A stretch of 64,000 nt of DNA from Bacillus sp. CH140a_4T (GCF_008923725.1 NZ_WBPF01000016.1:620001-684000), one strand, 5' to 3'. Counted from the first letter of the stretch, positions 26,496 to 35,084 are shown. Numbers and translations: made by a program. The notes: generated by a model not told the origin, from the letters alone.

Positions 26496-26690
26496 AAAGT
26501 GAAACTTTAATCAGTGGGAGGGGTTATCCCTGCTGATTATTAGCCTTCAGCAATCGGGCTTTTACGGGCAGTTATCTTCCGCCTAACATCTTCGCAGTCG
26601 CTGAATTTTGAGGTGGGAGTTTTACTGCCTGTTAATGCGGGGTAAAGTGAAACTTTAATCAGTGGGGGGCTATCCCCACTGATTATTAGT
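26496..26690 (+). repeat. Composite 3'-end hairpin repeat, copies B and C
   Basis: Copy B starts one base after the liaR stop with AAAGTGAAACTTTAATCAGTGG, has a stem closed by CTGATTATTAGCC and a tail matching copy A. Copy C at 26643-26690 starts with the same AAAGTGAAACTTTAATCAG and has a perfect stem TAATCAGTGGGG / CCCCACTGATTA. The roughly 70 bases between them include CGGGCAG (26564-26570) and CTGCCTG (26625-26631), an almost matching inverted pair, so the middle may fold as a third hairpin. No coding sequence is seen here. Confidence 0.75.
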
Positions 26691-26774
26691 TTGTGCTAAA
26701 TCTTTTTATTGACGTCAATAAATGTAAGCGTTATCATTAAGTTATTAACAGTACATACAAAGGGGAGAATGTAT

Positions 26775-27038
26775 ATGTTAGTTCAAACTATATTTGGTAT
26801 GGATAAGTCTAAAAAATTAGGGGATTATGTGAACGCATTACAAGCGCTTTGTGAACAATATAATGTTGAAACAGATAAAATTGCAATTGTTGAGGCGACA
26901 GAAGAGTACTATTTATTTTTAGTAAAGCAAGAAGATTGCTATGATGTTGTCAAAGTAGAAACAGTGGATACAAATATCGACTATTATACGAAAGCGTATA
27001 AAATAAGTAGTTTTAATCATACTGCTTATCAAATGTAA
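26775..27038 (+). CDS. Hypothetical 87-residue protein
   Basis: MLVQTIFGMDKSKKLGDYVNALQALCEQYNVETDKIAIVEATEEYYLFLVKQEDCYDVVK... is a soluble mixed alpha/beta protein with two Cys and many Tyr. I do not recognise the family. The start at 26775 has AGGGGAG seven bases upstream; the ATG at 26769 is too close to that site and the one at 26709 has none. It has its own terminator, so it is monocistronic. Confidence 0.7.
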   Translation: MLVQTIFGMDKSKKLGDYVNALQALCEQYNVETDKIAIVEATEEYYLFLVKQEDCYDVVKVETVDTNIDYYTKAYKISSFNHTAYQM

Positions 27039-27066
27039 AAAAACTCCCTTGCGGGAGTTTTTTTAG
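27038..27066. terminator. Bidirectional terminator
   Basis: AAAAAAACTCCC pairs with GGGAGTTTTTTT around TTGC; it serves the 87-residue ORF and brnQ from opposite sides. Confidence 0.92.
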
Positions 27067-28418
27067 GATGCTTTTACTTCACGAGGTTCGGTTAGTAAGG
27101 GCACTTTTTTCGCACCGCTTAGTTTAGCGATTGTAAGGCCGATGAGAGCTCCGGCTAAGGCTGGTATTAACCAGCCTATTCCTTCCTTATATAAAGGGAT
27201 AAATTCAAAATATGGTGTGATAAATGAAACTGAAATACCACCTTGTTTTAATCCATCAAATACACTTACGATTGCTGCTCCAATTAAAGCACCTACATAA
27301 ACAAAGCGATATCCACCGAAATATTTATGAAGTAACGATAGTAGGACGAGTACAATTGCAACTGGATATACAACAAGTAGAATTGGAACAGAGATGGCAA
27401 TAATTTTTGTTAAACCTAAGTTGGCAACTAATAATCCTAATGTACAAATGATGCTAGCGAACATTTTGTATGAAAATGTAGTCAATAATGTTGAGAAATA
27501 TTGACTACATGCAGATACAAGTCCAACACATGTTGTTAAGCAGGCGAGTGTAACGATTAGAGATAATAGAAGTAAACCGTATGGACCGAATAATTGTTGT
27601 ACGATAACAGTAAGTAATTGTCCGCCATTTTTTGCATATCCGAGAGAGACGCTAGTTGCACCGAGCCAGCCAAGTGCACCATATACAAGTACGAGACCGG
27701 TAGCGGCAATAAGTCCTGCTTTTGCTGTTGCAATGGCAATGGATTTACGATCCTTCACACCGTTAGAGCGAATGGCATTTACAACGATAATTCCAAATGC
27801 AAGTGCAGAAATGGTATCCATCGTTAAGTATCCTTCCATAAAACCTTTGAAGATTGGAGAAGTTTGATACTCTTGCATTGCTTGTCCTGATTGCCCGAGT
27901 GGTGTAAATACACTTTTAACAAATAATAAGAAAATAGAGAGTAATAAAATAGGTGTTAATATATTTCCGATGCGAGCGACGAGTTTAGATGGATTTAAAC
28001 TAAGCCAAAATACGATAGCGAAGAAGATGACCGTGTATAAAAATAGTGCTAGGTTACTAGAGCGAATTGTTTCTGGCAAGAAAGAACTCACACCCATTTC
28101 ATAAGCGACATTTGCAACGCGTGGAATTCCCATAGAAGGACCAATTGCGATGTATACAACTACAGTAAAGAAAATTCCGAATAATGGGTGAACATGACTT
28201 GCGAGTTGTTGCATACCATTTCCTGATAAAGAAATTGCAATAACGGTTAATAGTGGTAAACCGACTCCTGTTAGTAAAAATCCAATCATCGCTGGCCAAA
28301 AGTTTTCACCTGCATTTTGTCCAAGCATGGGAGGGAAAATTAAATTACCTGCCCCAAAAAATAAAGAAAATAGCATAAGACCCGTGGAAAAAATATGTTT
28401 TTTTGATACAGTGTTCAT
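27063..28418 (-). CDS. brnQ: Branched-chain amino acid transport system II carrier protein
   Basis: A 451-residue membrane transporter of the LIVCS family, importing leucine, isoleucine and valine with sodium or protons. The N-terminus carries the family signature GLMLFSLFFGAGNLIFPPMLGQNAG at about residues 13-37, and about twelve transmembrane helices follow. The start ATG at 28418 is preceded by AAAAGGAGG. It is controlled by an upstream T-box with an isoleucine specifier, in keeping with its substrate. Confidence 0.93.
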   Translation of the reverse strand: MNTVSKKHIFSTGLMLFSLFFGAGNLIFPPMLGQNAGENFWPAMIGFLLTGVGLPLLTVIAISLSGNGMQQLASHVHPLFGIFFTVVVYIAIGPSMGIPRVANVAYEMGVSSFLPETIRSSNLALFLYTVIFFAIVFWLSLNPSKLVARIGNILTPILLLSIFLLFVKSVFTPLGQSGQAMQEYQTSPIFKGFMEGYLTMDTISALAFGIIVVNAIRSNGVKDRKSIAIATAKAGLIAATGLVLVYGALGWLGATSVSLGYAKNGGQLLTVIVQQLFGPYGLLLLSLIVTLACLTTCVGLVSACSQYFSTLLTTFSYKMFASIICTLGLLVANLGLTKIIAISVPILLVVYPVAIVLVLLSLLHKYFGGYRFVYVGALIGAAIVSVFDGLKQGGISVSFITPYFEFIPLYKEGIGWLIPALAGALIGLTIAKLSGAKKVPLLTEPREVKAS

Positions 28419-28454
28419 TGTTTTTCCTCCTTTTTTAAATTCATTTGTAAGAAC

Positions 28455-28722
28455 ACAAAAAACTCGTCCCTAAAGAAAGGGACGAGTTATATTTACCCGC
28501 GATACCACCCTAATTTATACATGTAGAAATGAGTCTATATGTATACGGCTTTACAACGTACAACATGATACGTGTTCCTTGTAACGGGGGACAGCCGGTA
28601 AGAACTTACTGTAACATTCGGTTCTACTTCTCGGAGATGATTTTCGGCTATGCACTGAACGTTGGCTTTCAGCAAATCGCCAACTCTCTGGGGGACAGTC
28701 CTATAACGTACTCGTTCTCGTC
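28455..28722 (-). promoter_or_regulatory. T-box leader with Ile (AUC) specifier before brnQ
   Basis: On the minus strand the T-box AGGGTGGTATCGCGGG is at about 28512-28497 and the terminator stem AACTCGTCCCT / AGGGACGAGTT at 28488-28455, then TTTTTTG. In stem I, GAGA pairs with TCTC and encloses a specifier loop with ACGAGTA on the 5' side and GAAAATCA on the 3' side. The codon ATC (28641-28639), followed by a single A, is the specifier. The TGGT contact fits the A discriminator of tRNA-Ile. Isoleucine starvation should switch brnQ on. Confidence 0.88.
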
Positions 28723-28751
28723 AATGAATTTTTATTCAAGTATTCTGACAG

Positions 28752-28781
28752 TATTGTTGCATGTTTTTTTTTGAAAGTCAA
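28752..28781 (-). promoter_or_regulatory. Possible promoter of the brnQ T-box transcript
   Basis: TTGACT (28781-28776) and ACAATA (28757-28752) with an 18-base spacer on the minus strand. The -10 is poor. The rest of the stretch 28782-29004 shows no gene. Confidence 0.4.
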
Positions 28782-29004
28782 TATTTTTTTGAAAGATATA
28801 TTTATATCCAGAAATATCGAATGAGATGTTTGTTGCGGTAAAGGGAATGGTGAATTGTAAAATGGGAGTAAAATTTTGTAGAGAATTGTAAAATTTGTGG
28901 AGAAAGTTGATATTTATAGGAGTAAAGAAGGTATTGTTTGAATTTACAGAGAATAATACAACAATCCACTTGCTGGAAAGAACAAACCAAAAGAGGTGAC
29001 TGAA

Positions 29005-29214
29005 ATGCTTGCGATGGGAGTATTATTTGGCATTATTGCTATAATTGGTTTTATGTGGTTATATTATTCGCGTTCGTTTAAACAAGCAGAAGTTTTACTC
29101 TTTCAAAAAGGTAGTTTGTTGACAAATCAGTCTAGATATTTAGTATGTCCGAAGTGTGGAAGTGCACAGGCCAGAAGTGGAGGATATCAAGAGTGTTGCA
29201 AAATTAGATTATGA
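29005..29214 (+). CDS. Small membrane protein with CPxCG motif
   Basis: A 69-residue protein: an N-terminal transmembrane helix (MLAMGVLFGIIAIIGFMWLYY) and a cytosolic tail with VCPKCGSAQARSGGYQECC, a zinc-ribbon-like Cys pattern. The ATG at 29005 follows AAGAGGTGACTG. The Cys pairs are close together and the protein ends soon after, so the ribbon may be incomplete or the gene may be truncated. Function is unknown. Confidence 0.65.
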   Translation: MLAMGVLFGIIAIIGFMWLYYSRSFKQAEVLLFQKGSLLTNQSRYLVCPKCGSAQARSGGYQECCKIRL

Positions 29215-29216
29215 AA

Positions 29217-29255
29217 GAAGGAAGCCTCACATTATTTTGTGAGGCTTCCTTCCTT
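29217..29255. terminator. Bidirectional terminator
   Basis: AGGAAGCCTCACA (29219-29231) pairs perfectly with TGTGAGGCTTCCT (29238-29250). It lies between the small membrane protein and the methyltransferase gene. Confidence 0.85.
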
Positions 29256-30030
29256 ACAATTTCATAGCGCTCCAAATTGTCCACCGATCTCTTTCGATAA
29301 TAGGAGAGACGTTTTGCAAGGCAGTCTGTACTTGTTGTAGAAGTTGAGAAAGTTCATAATCTGTTAATTCGTATAGAATGGATCGACCTGTTCGAGGTGA
29401 TAAATCTTGTAGCAATGCTTCTACAGAATCATGTATTTTTCGTACTTCCCATTGTGTTTGAGTGGGGAACACGTGAAGAAAATATTTTTGTAATTCTTGT
29501 TGTATCGTGTCGGTTTTTGGACGTCTTTTTGATTCAATTTCAATGAGTTTTGGAAAGATAGAGAAAAAATATCCACGGATGTGTTCGGGGTTTCCAGGAA
29601 TTGTACAATCTTCGATGGTTCGGTCTTGTACAATAAGTACACCGTTTTTCTTTAATATACGAGAAGCTTCACGTAGAAATGTAGGAATGTCGTGTAAATG
29701 ATGAATCACTGCGCGCGAAATAACAATGTCGAATGTATCATTAGGAGATGGGACGCTATGCGCATCGCCGTTAATGAATGAAATGTTTGAAAAGCCGCTA
29801 CAATTTTCTTTTGCAGCTTGTAATATTTCTTTGGAAAAATCCAGTCCAACAACACTTTTTGCTCCCATAAGAGCAAGTTCTTTCGTATAAATTCCGCCAC
29901 CACAACCGATATCAATTATTTGCTTGTTTTGTATATTTGTAATACTTTTTATCATTTCTCCCCAAGAAATATGGGTGTTTCGCTGTGCGTATGTGTATTT
30001 ATTATTTGCATCATGAAAATTAATGGACAT
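29254..30030 (-). CDS. Class I SAM-dependent methyltransferase
   Basis: A 258-residue cytosolic methyltransferase of the UbiE/COQ5-like group. Motif I is IIDIGCGGGIYTKEL at residues 38-52, the acidic post-I residue is VVGLDFSKE, and INGDAHSVP plus DIVISRAVIHHL give motifs II and III. The start at 30030 has AAGGGAGGTC; an in-frame start at 30048 would have none. The substrate is unknown: no biosynthetic neighbour is present. Confidence 0.85.
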   Translation of the reverse strand: MSINFHDANNKYTYAQRNTHISWGEMIKSITNIQNKQIIDIGCGGGIYTKELALMGAKSVVGLDFSKEILQAAKENCSGFSNISFINGDAHSVPSPNDTFDIVISRAVIHHLHDIPTFLREASRILKKNGVLIVQDRTIEDCTIPGNPEHIRGYFFSIFPKLIEIESKRRPKTDTIQQELQKYFLHVFPTQTQWEVRKIHDSVEALLQDLSPRTGRSILYELTDYELSQLLQQVQTALQNVSPIIERDRWTIWSAMKL

Positions 30031-30137
30031 GAAAAGACCTCCCTTCAATGCTTAGTATAGCGTATTTTATAGTGTGTCACGTTTTTGTTTTTTGTATGAA
30101 GATTATAAGGATTTCTTATTGTAAAGGGAGGATTAAG

Positions 30138-30989
30138 TTGAAAAGGAAATATGTATTGTTGTTATTTGCTATGTTACTAGCATCTTGTAGTCAAACAGAG
30201 CCAAAAAAAGAAACAGAAAAAGTAGAAGAGACGGTGAATGAAGTGAAAGAAACAATAGGGGTAACCGTTATACAAAAAAAACATAAAGAGAAAAAGTTAC
30301 AGGAATTAGAAGCGAAGTTAGTAATAGACATTATAGATAAAGCGGAAAAACAAGAAGTAACAGGTAGTTTTGGTGAACCGGAATATGAAATACAAATTAG
30401 TAGAGATGGAAAAAAAGAAACATATTATGCATGGCTAAGAGGAGAAGACAGACGAGGTTGGGTACAACATAAGACAGATATGTATATGTTGGATAAAAAA
30501 GATACGGAAAAGCTGTTGGCTATATTTCCAAATGCTTCAGAACAAAAAGAAGATGAGATGCAGGTAGGCCCTTTAACGGAAGTAACAAAAAAAGATTTGC
30601 AAATTACCGCGTTTCATATTAAAGCAGGCGATCAAAAAGTGAATTATACGGTACGGTATACGATTTCACAATCACTATACAACAAGTTAGAGAAGGAACG
30701 AGAATATTATTTGCAAGTCATTTATCCGGAAAAAGTTCAAAAATTAATTGGAACAAAAGAGAGTGAAAAAATTTCAGGTGAAAAGGTAAAGGAAGGGTAT
30801 AAACAGTATGAATTGCATGCTACTGTTCCGATAAAAGATGCTTCAGAATCACAATTAAAGTCATTAGAAACATATTATGAAAATTATGATTTGAAAATAT
30901 TGAATAGTAAAAAAGAAAAAATAGGTGTTTTTCAAAATATCATTCAAATTGTTAAAGAGTATGGTGAAAAAATGAATTTACAAAGATAA
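30138..30989 (+). CDS. Lipoprotein of unknown function
   Basis: A 283-residue lipoprotein: TTG start after AAAGGGAGGATT, signal sequence LKRKYVLLLFAMLLASC with the lipobox LLASC and lipidated Cys17. A very charged Lys/Glu linker follows (residues 20-60). The rest has a repeated pattern of EYYLQVIYPEKVQKL and TVRYTISQSLYNKL type beta-strands. I do not recognise the domain. An in-frame ATG at 30048 would add 30 residues before the signal and is rejected. A diverged copy of the 3' hairpin repeat follows the stop. Confidence 0.75.
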   Translation: MKRKYVLLLFAMLLASCSQTEPKKETEKVEETVNEVKETIGVTVIQKKHKEKKLQELEAKLVIDIIDKAEKQEVTGSFGEPEYEIQISRDGKKETYYAWLRGEDRRGWVQHKTDMYMLDKKDTEKLLAIFPNASEQKEDEMQVGPLTEVTKKDLQITAFHIKAGDQKVNYTVRYTISQSLYNKLEKEREYYLQVIYPEKVQKLIGTKESEKISGEKVKEGYKQYELHATVPIKDASESQLKSLETYYENYDLKILNSKKEKIGVFQNIIQIVKEYGEKMNLQR

Positions 30990-31060
30990 AGTGAAACTAT
31001 AATCAGCCCTTACGGATCGGAATGAATATAATTCGTAAAGTCTATATGGCCTTTCCTAGG
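30986..31060 (+). repeat. 3'-end hairpin repeat, diverged copy D
   Basis: The stop codon runs into AAAGTGAAACTATAATCAG, one base different from copies B and C over the first 19 bases. The rest differs: it can pair TTACG...CGTAA and ends TATGGCCTTTCC. Confidence 0.5.
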
Positions 31061-31065
31061 AAATG

Positions 31066-31100
31066 ATAATAGAGAGGGGGAAAACACCCCTCTCTATTAC
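31066..31100 (-). terminator. Terminator of the 65-residue membrane protein gene
   Basis: AATAGAGAGGGG pairs with CCCTCTCTATT; the loop is GGAAAACAC. It may act in both directions. Confidence 0.65.
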
Positions 31101-31294
31101 TTTGCTTTTGCAGATGGCTCATTCATTGATTTTCGTGTAATAAGAAAAGAAATCATAAGAGCGGAAAGGATGATAAGAGCAATAAATACGTGATTGGGCA
31201 ACAAATCTAATAATAATACGTAGCTAACGGTATAAAAAATAAGAGTTGAAGCTAAAAACGATAGAGCGCCTATTATGAGAGATTGCAAATTCAT
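31097..31294 (-). CDS. Small two-span membrane protein
   Basis: A 65-residue protein with two transmembrane helices (residues 5-28 and 33-52) and a short charged tail (RKSMNEPSAKAK). The start ATG at 31294 follows an excellent AAGGAGGTG. Family not recognised. It lies convergent to the lipoprotein gene and divergent from the M50 protease gene. Confidence 0.7.
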   Translation of the reverse strand: MNLQSLIIGALSFLASTLIFYTVSYVLLLDLLPNHVFIALIILSALMISFLITRKSMNEPSAKAK

Positions 31295-31441
31295 CTGTAT
31301 ACACCTCCTTGTATTTATATTTTTGGCTAAAAATGGATTAAATAAACATTATTTCTAACGATAGAAAAAAATATGTCATAATAGAGAAAAGAACAAGCTT
31401 TCATGAATATGAATCATTAATGAGAGATAAAGGAGAGGAAT

Positions 31442-32539
31442 ATGAAAAATAATAGAAAAGGGTTATGGGGAATTATTGTTGCAATAGGGTTATTTTTACT
31501 TTCTAAGTTAAAGTGGGTATTTGCAATTTTTAAATTAGCAAAGTTTTCAACGGTATTTAGTATGTTTCTATCGCTTGGTGCATACGCAGTTATATATGGT
31601 TGGAAATTTGGGGTAGCGCTCATTTATTTATTGTTTATTCATGAAATGGGCCATTTATGGGCTGCGAAAAGAAAGGGGATACCAACATCGCCAGCAATAT
31701 TTATTCCATTTATGGGCGCTCTTATTGGGATGAAAGAGATGCCGAAAAATGCAAAAGATGAGGCTTACATCGCCTTCATGGGACCTCTTTTCGGATTGTT
31801 GTCATTTTTACCTGCGATTCCACTTTATATAATAACGAAAGAGCCATTTTGGGCATTAATTATTTTACTTGGAAGTATGATTAACTTCTTTAACTTGATT
31901 CCGGTTTCTCCATTAGATGGTGGACGAATTATCTCAGTTGTAAGTACAAAGATTTGGGGAGCGGGCCTTATTGTATTGCTCGGTTATTCCATTTACTTTA
32001 AAAGTATTCTGGGAGGGTTTATCTTTATTATCGGCTGTATGGAATTATATAGAGTAATAAAGAGAGAAGAGCCAATTAAGGAATTAGGATATAGAATTGA
32101 TGGAATGAAAGAATATGTTGCAAGGCTTGAAGAGGAGTTAAAAGAAACAGGTGCAGTGCATCGAAATATTTATATGATGCAACATGAAATAAATATATTA
32201 AGACAAAAAGAACGAGAGAAAGAATTAAAAACAGGAGAACTTCAAAGGATTGAAGTGTTAGAGTATCTTTTACCAAAGTTTGAGCCACTTGATTACGTCC
32301 CATATGAAGATGAAAAAGAAACATATACAATTCATATAAGAGAAGCATTTGAAATGTCAGAAAAAAAATTACAGGAATGGGATGCAGAAAAGAGACAACA
32401 GGAAAACTATTACAAAGTGGATACGAAAACGAAATGGACAGTATTTGCTTGTTATATCGGATTAATGGCTATACTCGGTTACACAGCTTATGAAGGATAT
32501 ATTGTTTTACAAGAACATTTGCCAAGGAGAAATGTATAG
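31442..32539 (+). CDS. Site-2 protease family (M50) membrane metalloprotease
   Basis: A 365-residue intramembrane zinc protease. The catalytic HEMGH is at residues 67-71 in a transmembrane helix and the third zinc ligand is Asp159 in NLIPVSPLDGG, as in M50B proteases. Residues 205-330 form a long hydrophilic, probably coiled-coil cytosolic segment, and a last transmembrane helix is at about 337-357. No anti-sigma factor or sigma gene is next to it, so the substrate is unknown. AAAGGAGAGGAAT precedes the ATG. Confidence 0.85.
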   Translation: MKNNRKGLWGIIVAIGLFLLSKLKWVFAIFKLAKFSTVFSMFLSLGAYAVIYGWKFGVALIYLLFIHEMGHLWAAKRKGIPTSPAIFIPFMGALIGMKEMPKNAKDEAYIAFMGPLFGLLSFLPAIPLYIITKEPFWALIILLGSMINFFNLIPVSPLDGGRIISVVSTKIWGAGLIVLLGYSIYFKSILGGFIFIIGCMELYRVIKREEPIKELGYRIDGMKEYVARLEEELKETGAVHRNIYMMQHEINILRQKEREKELKTGELQRIEVLEYLLPKFEPLDYVPYEDEKETYTIHIREAFEMSEKKLQEWDAEKRQQENYYKVDTKTKWTVFACYIGLMAILGYTAYEGYIVLQEHLPRRNV

Positions 32540-32653
32540 AAAAATATTGTCGAAATGATAGGAATGGTTTATACAGGAATTATATTTTTACGAGAGAATG
32601 TTACAAGTATAGTCATATTTTGTAATATCTTTAGTAGAGAAGGAGTTCTGTAT

Positions 32654-33172
32654 ATGAAGAAATTGTTAAGGGTATTCGGGATTATTATCGTAATGATCAT
32701 TGCGAGCTATAGCCTTATGAAAGTACTGTTACATTATGCGAATAAGCCTGCTGAGGTAAATACAATAGCTCAAGTAGAAGATGTACAAGAAGAGACAAAA
32801 GTGCTTGATTTTATTCGTACGACACATGAAAGTTATAATAATTTCTTAAATTATGGTAAAGCAGAGAATTATACAGAAGGGGACTGGAACCAATTTAAAC
32901 AATGGTTTCAACAACAAGAATCGTCTTTAAAAAATATACATAAAGAAATAAAGAATGAAAAAATAAAACGTGATGTAAATAGAAGCTATGAAATTGTAAA
33001 AAAAGGTGTGGAACTTCAAAATATTGAGTATGTAGTTTATGCACATCGTGTATACCATGACTTAGATATTATCGTAAATAAATATAGAGGTGAAACGAAC
33101 ATCTGGGGGTATACAGAATTTGGAGATGGGAAAGATATAAGGGTAATTGAACAAGCTATACAGTCCAAATAA
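32654..33172 (+). CDS. Membrane-anchored protein of unknown function
   Basis: A 172-residue protein: N-terminal signal anchor (MKKLLRVFGIIIVMIIASYSLM) and an extracytoplasmic, mostly helical domain rich in Lys, Glu and aromatic residues (FNQFKQWFQQQESSLKNIHKEI-like pattern). The ATG at 32654 follows AGAAGGAGTTCTG. No recognised family. It is followed by a terminator-like hairpin. Confidence 0.65.
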   Translation: MKKLLRVFGIIIVMIIASYSLMKVLLHYANKPAEVNTIAQVEDVQEETKVLDFIRTTHESYNNFLNYGKAENYTEGDWNQFKQWFQQQESSLKNIHKEIKNEKIKRDVNRSYEIVKKGVELQNIEYVVYAHRVYHDLDIIVNKYRGETNIWGYTEFGDGKDIRVIEQAIQSK

Positions 33173-33210
33173 TAAGCTAGCTAGAATTCTAGTTGGCTTA
33201 TTTTCTTTTG
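33172..33210 (+). terminator. Terminator of the membrane-anchored protein gene
   Basis: AATAAGCTAGCTA pairs with TAGTTGGCTTATT (two G-U pairs) around GAATTC, followed by TTCTTTTG. Confidence 0.8.
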
Positions 33211-33254
33211 TAAGTACAATGTTCATATATTTTTCACAAAAACACCGTGTTAAT

Positions 33255-33270
33255 AGTGATTAAAATCACA
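33255..33270 (+). promoter_or_regulatory. Crp/Fnr-type box upstream of hmp
   Basis: AGTGATTAAAATCACA matches the Crp/Fnr consensus TGTGA-N6-TCACA at nine of ten fixed positions. It lies 62 bases before the hmp start and close to a possible -10 TATTAT at 33276-33281. Anaerobic or nitric-oxide-linked control of hmp is known in Bacillus; which regulator binds here is open. Confidence 0.6.
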
Positions 33271-33331
33271 ATCTGTATTATACAATTCAGTTAAACTAAA
33301 AACAGTTAAGGAAATAGAGGAGTGGGATACA

Positions 33332-34540
33332 ATGTTAAGTGAAAAAACAATTGAAATCGTAAAGTCAACAGTACCATTATTACAAGAAAAAGGCGTTGAA
33401 ATTACAACGAGATTTTATGAAATTTTATTTTCGGAACATCCGGAGTTATTGAATATTTTCAACCATACAAATCAGAAAAAGGGAAGACAACAACAAGCGT
33501 TAGCGAATGCTGTTTATGCAGCGGCAACGTATATTGATAATTTAGAAGCTATTATTCCAGTTGTAAAACAAATTGGTCATAAGCATAGAAGTTTAGGTAT
33601 TAAAGCGGAGCATTACCCAATTGTAGGTACATGTTTACTACGTGCAATTAAAGAGGTCGCAGGTGCACCTGATGAAGTTTTAAATGCATGGGGAGAAGCA
33701 TATGGTGTCATTGCTGATGCATTCATTAGCATTGAAGCAGAGATGTATGAAGAAGCAGCACATAAAGAAGGTGGATGGAAAGATTTCCGTAACTTTGTGG
33801 TTGTTAAAAAAGTGAAGGAAAGCGACGTTATTACATCATTTTATTTAAAACCTGAAGATGGCGGGAAAGTTTCTTCATTCATCCCAGGACAATATGTAAC
33901 GATTCAAATAAATATAGAAGGTGAAACATATACACATAATCGTCAATATAGCTTATCAGATGCTCCAGGAAAAGAATATTATCGTATTAGTGTAAAGAAA
34001 GAAAAAGGTGTAGATACACCGGACGGTAAAGTATCTAACTACTTACATGATCATGTAGAAGAAGGGGATATGTTACCAGTAAGTGCACCAGCAGGAGATT
34101 TCATATTAAATATGGATTCAACATTACCAGTTGTATTAATTAGTGGTGGAGTAGGTATTACACCAATGATGAGTATGCTAAATACTTTAATTGAACAAGA
34201 TTCAAAACGTAATGTATGTTTTGTTCATGCAGCGATAAATAGTAATACACATGCAATGAAAGAACACGTTGAGGCAGTAGATAATGAATACGAACAAGTT
34301 AAAGCGTATACTTGCTATTCTGCACCAACTGAAAAAGATTTGGAAATGAGGAACTTTGATAAAGAAGGTTTCATTGAAGCTGAATGGTTACAAACGATTA
34401 TTCCGACAACTGAAGCAGCATTTTATTTCTGTGGTCCTGTACCATTTATGAAGCATATAAATGCTGCACTAACTGATTTAGGTGTGAAACAAGAGCATAT
34501 TCACTATGAGTTTTTCGGTCCAGCAGCAAGCTTACAATAG
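33332..34540 (+). CDS. hmp: Flavohemoglobin (nitric oxide dioxygenase)
   Basis: A 402-residue cytosolic protein that oxidises nitric oxide to nitrate with O2 and NADPH. The globin domain covers residues 1-138, with the haem His in IGHKHRSLGI near residue 85. The FAD-binding region has YVTIQINIEGETYTHNRQYSLSD (near 188-210) and the NAD domain has PVVLISGGVGITPMMSML (near 267-284) and YFCGPVPFMKHI. ATG at 33332 follows AGAGGAGTGG. Convergent with a Crp/Fnr family regulator gene. Confidence 0.95.
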   Translation: MLSEKTIEIVKSTVPLLQEKGVEITTRFYEILFSEHPELLNIFNHTNQKKGRQQQALANAVYAAATYIDNLEAIIPVVKQIGHKHRSLGIKAEHYPIVGTCLLRAIKEVAGAPDEVLNAWGEAYGVIADAFISIEAEMYEEAAHKEGGWKDFRNFVVVKKVKESDVITSFYLKPEDGGKVSSFIPGQYVTIQINIEGETYTHNRQYSLSDAPGKEYYRISVKKEKGVDTPDGKVSNYLHDHVEEGDMLPVSAPAGDFILNMDSTLPVVLISGGVGITPMMSMLNTLIEQDSKRNVCFVHAAINSNTHAMKEHVEAVDNEYEQVKAYTCYSAPTEKDLEMRNFDKEGFIEAEWLQTIIPTTEAAFYFCGPVPFMKHINAALTDLGVKQEHIHYEFFGPAASLQ

Positions 34541-34556
34541 ATGAGGTTTGAAATAA

Positions 34557-34593
34557 GCAAAAAACGAGGTATTATTTTACCTCGTTTTTTATT
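34557..34593. terminator. Bidirectional terminator between hmp and the Crp/Fnr regulator gene
   Basis: AAAAAACGAGGTA pairs with TACCTCGTTTTTT around a TTATT loop. Confidence 0.92.
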
Positions 34594-35084
34594 TGTTCTC
34601 GTAACAGCCGATTTACTGTTTCACGGCGTATACCTATGAGTTGACCAATTTCAGTTTGTGTTAATATTTCATATATAGGAATGTCACCTAAATATAGTGT
34701 GAACCACTCTTGTAAACGATGTAGACGTTCTTTCGGAGAGACGGTTGTCAATTGATCGATACGTTGTTGCATCATTCTTAATTTTGATTGTAGTTGCATA
34801 GCAATATTTGCATATGATGCAGGGTTTGCCTGAAGTTGATCGTACCATTCATTACTAATTATAGGTTCAACTTCTGTTTTCATTAAAGCGATTGCTGTAC
34901 CGTGATATTCCTTCGGTGAAATTAAAGAATGATGAGGTATCGTTTCACCTGGAACGATAATGTTGAATAGAAATGGTGTTCCATCTTCTTCTATCCGTAC
35001 TACTTTTAATAAACCTGTTTTTATAAAATATAAAGGACCGTCCTCGCCTTGACGGAATAGTACATCTCCTTTGTGTAGAATCAA
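34572..35084 (-). CDS. Crp/Fnr family transcriptional regulator (short form)
   Basis: A 170-residue regulator with a cyclic-nucleotide-binding-like beta-roll (KGDVLFRQGEDGPLYFIKTGLLKVV), a long dimerisation helix (residues 91-118) and a C-terminal helix-turn-helix (EILTQTEIGQLIGIRRETVNRLLRE). It is about 50 residues shorter than typical Crp/Fnr proteins, lacking the usual N-terminal segment and most of the C-terminal wing. There are no cysteines for an Fe-S cluster, so it is not a classical Fnr. The start is TTG at 35084 after GGGGGGCTAACA. It may regulate the neighbouring hmp; inference only. Confidence 0.85.
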   Translation of the reverse strand: MILHKGDVLFRQGEDGPLYFIKTGLLKVVRIEEDGTPFLFNIIVPGETIPHHSLISPKEYHGTAIALMKTEVEPIISNEWYDQLQANPASYANIAMQLQSKLRMMQQRIDQLTTVSPKERLHRLQEWFTLYLGDIPIYEILTQTEIGQLIGIRRETVNRLLREQIKNEVK

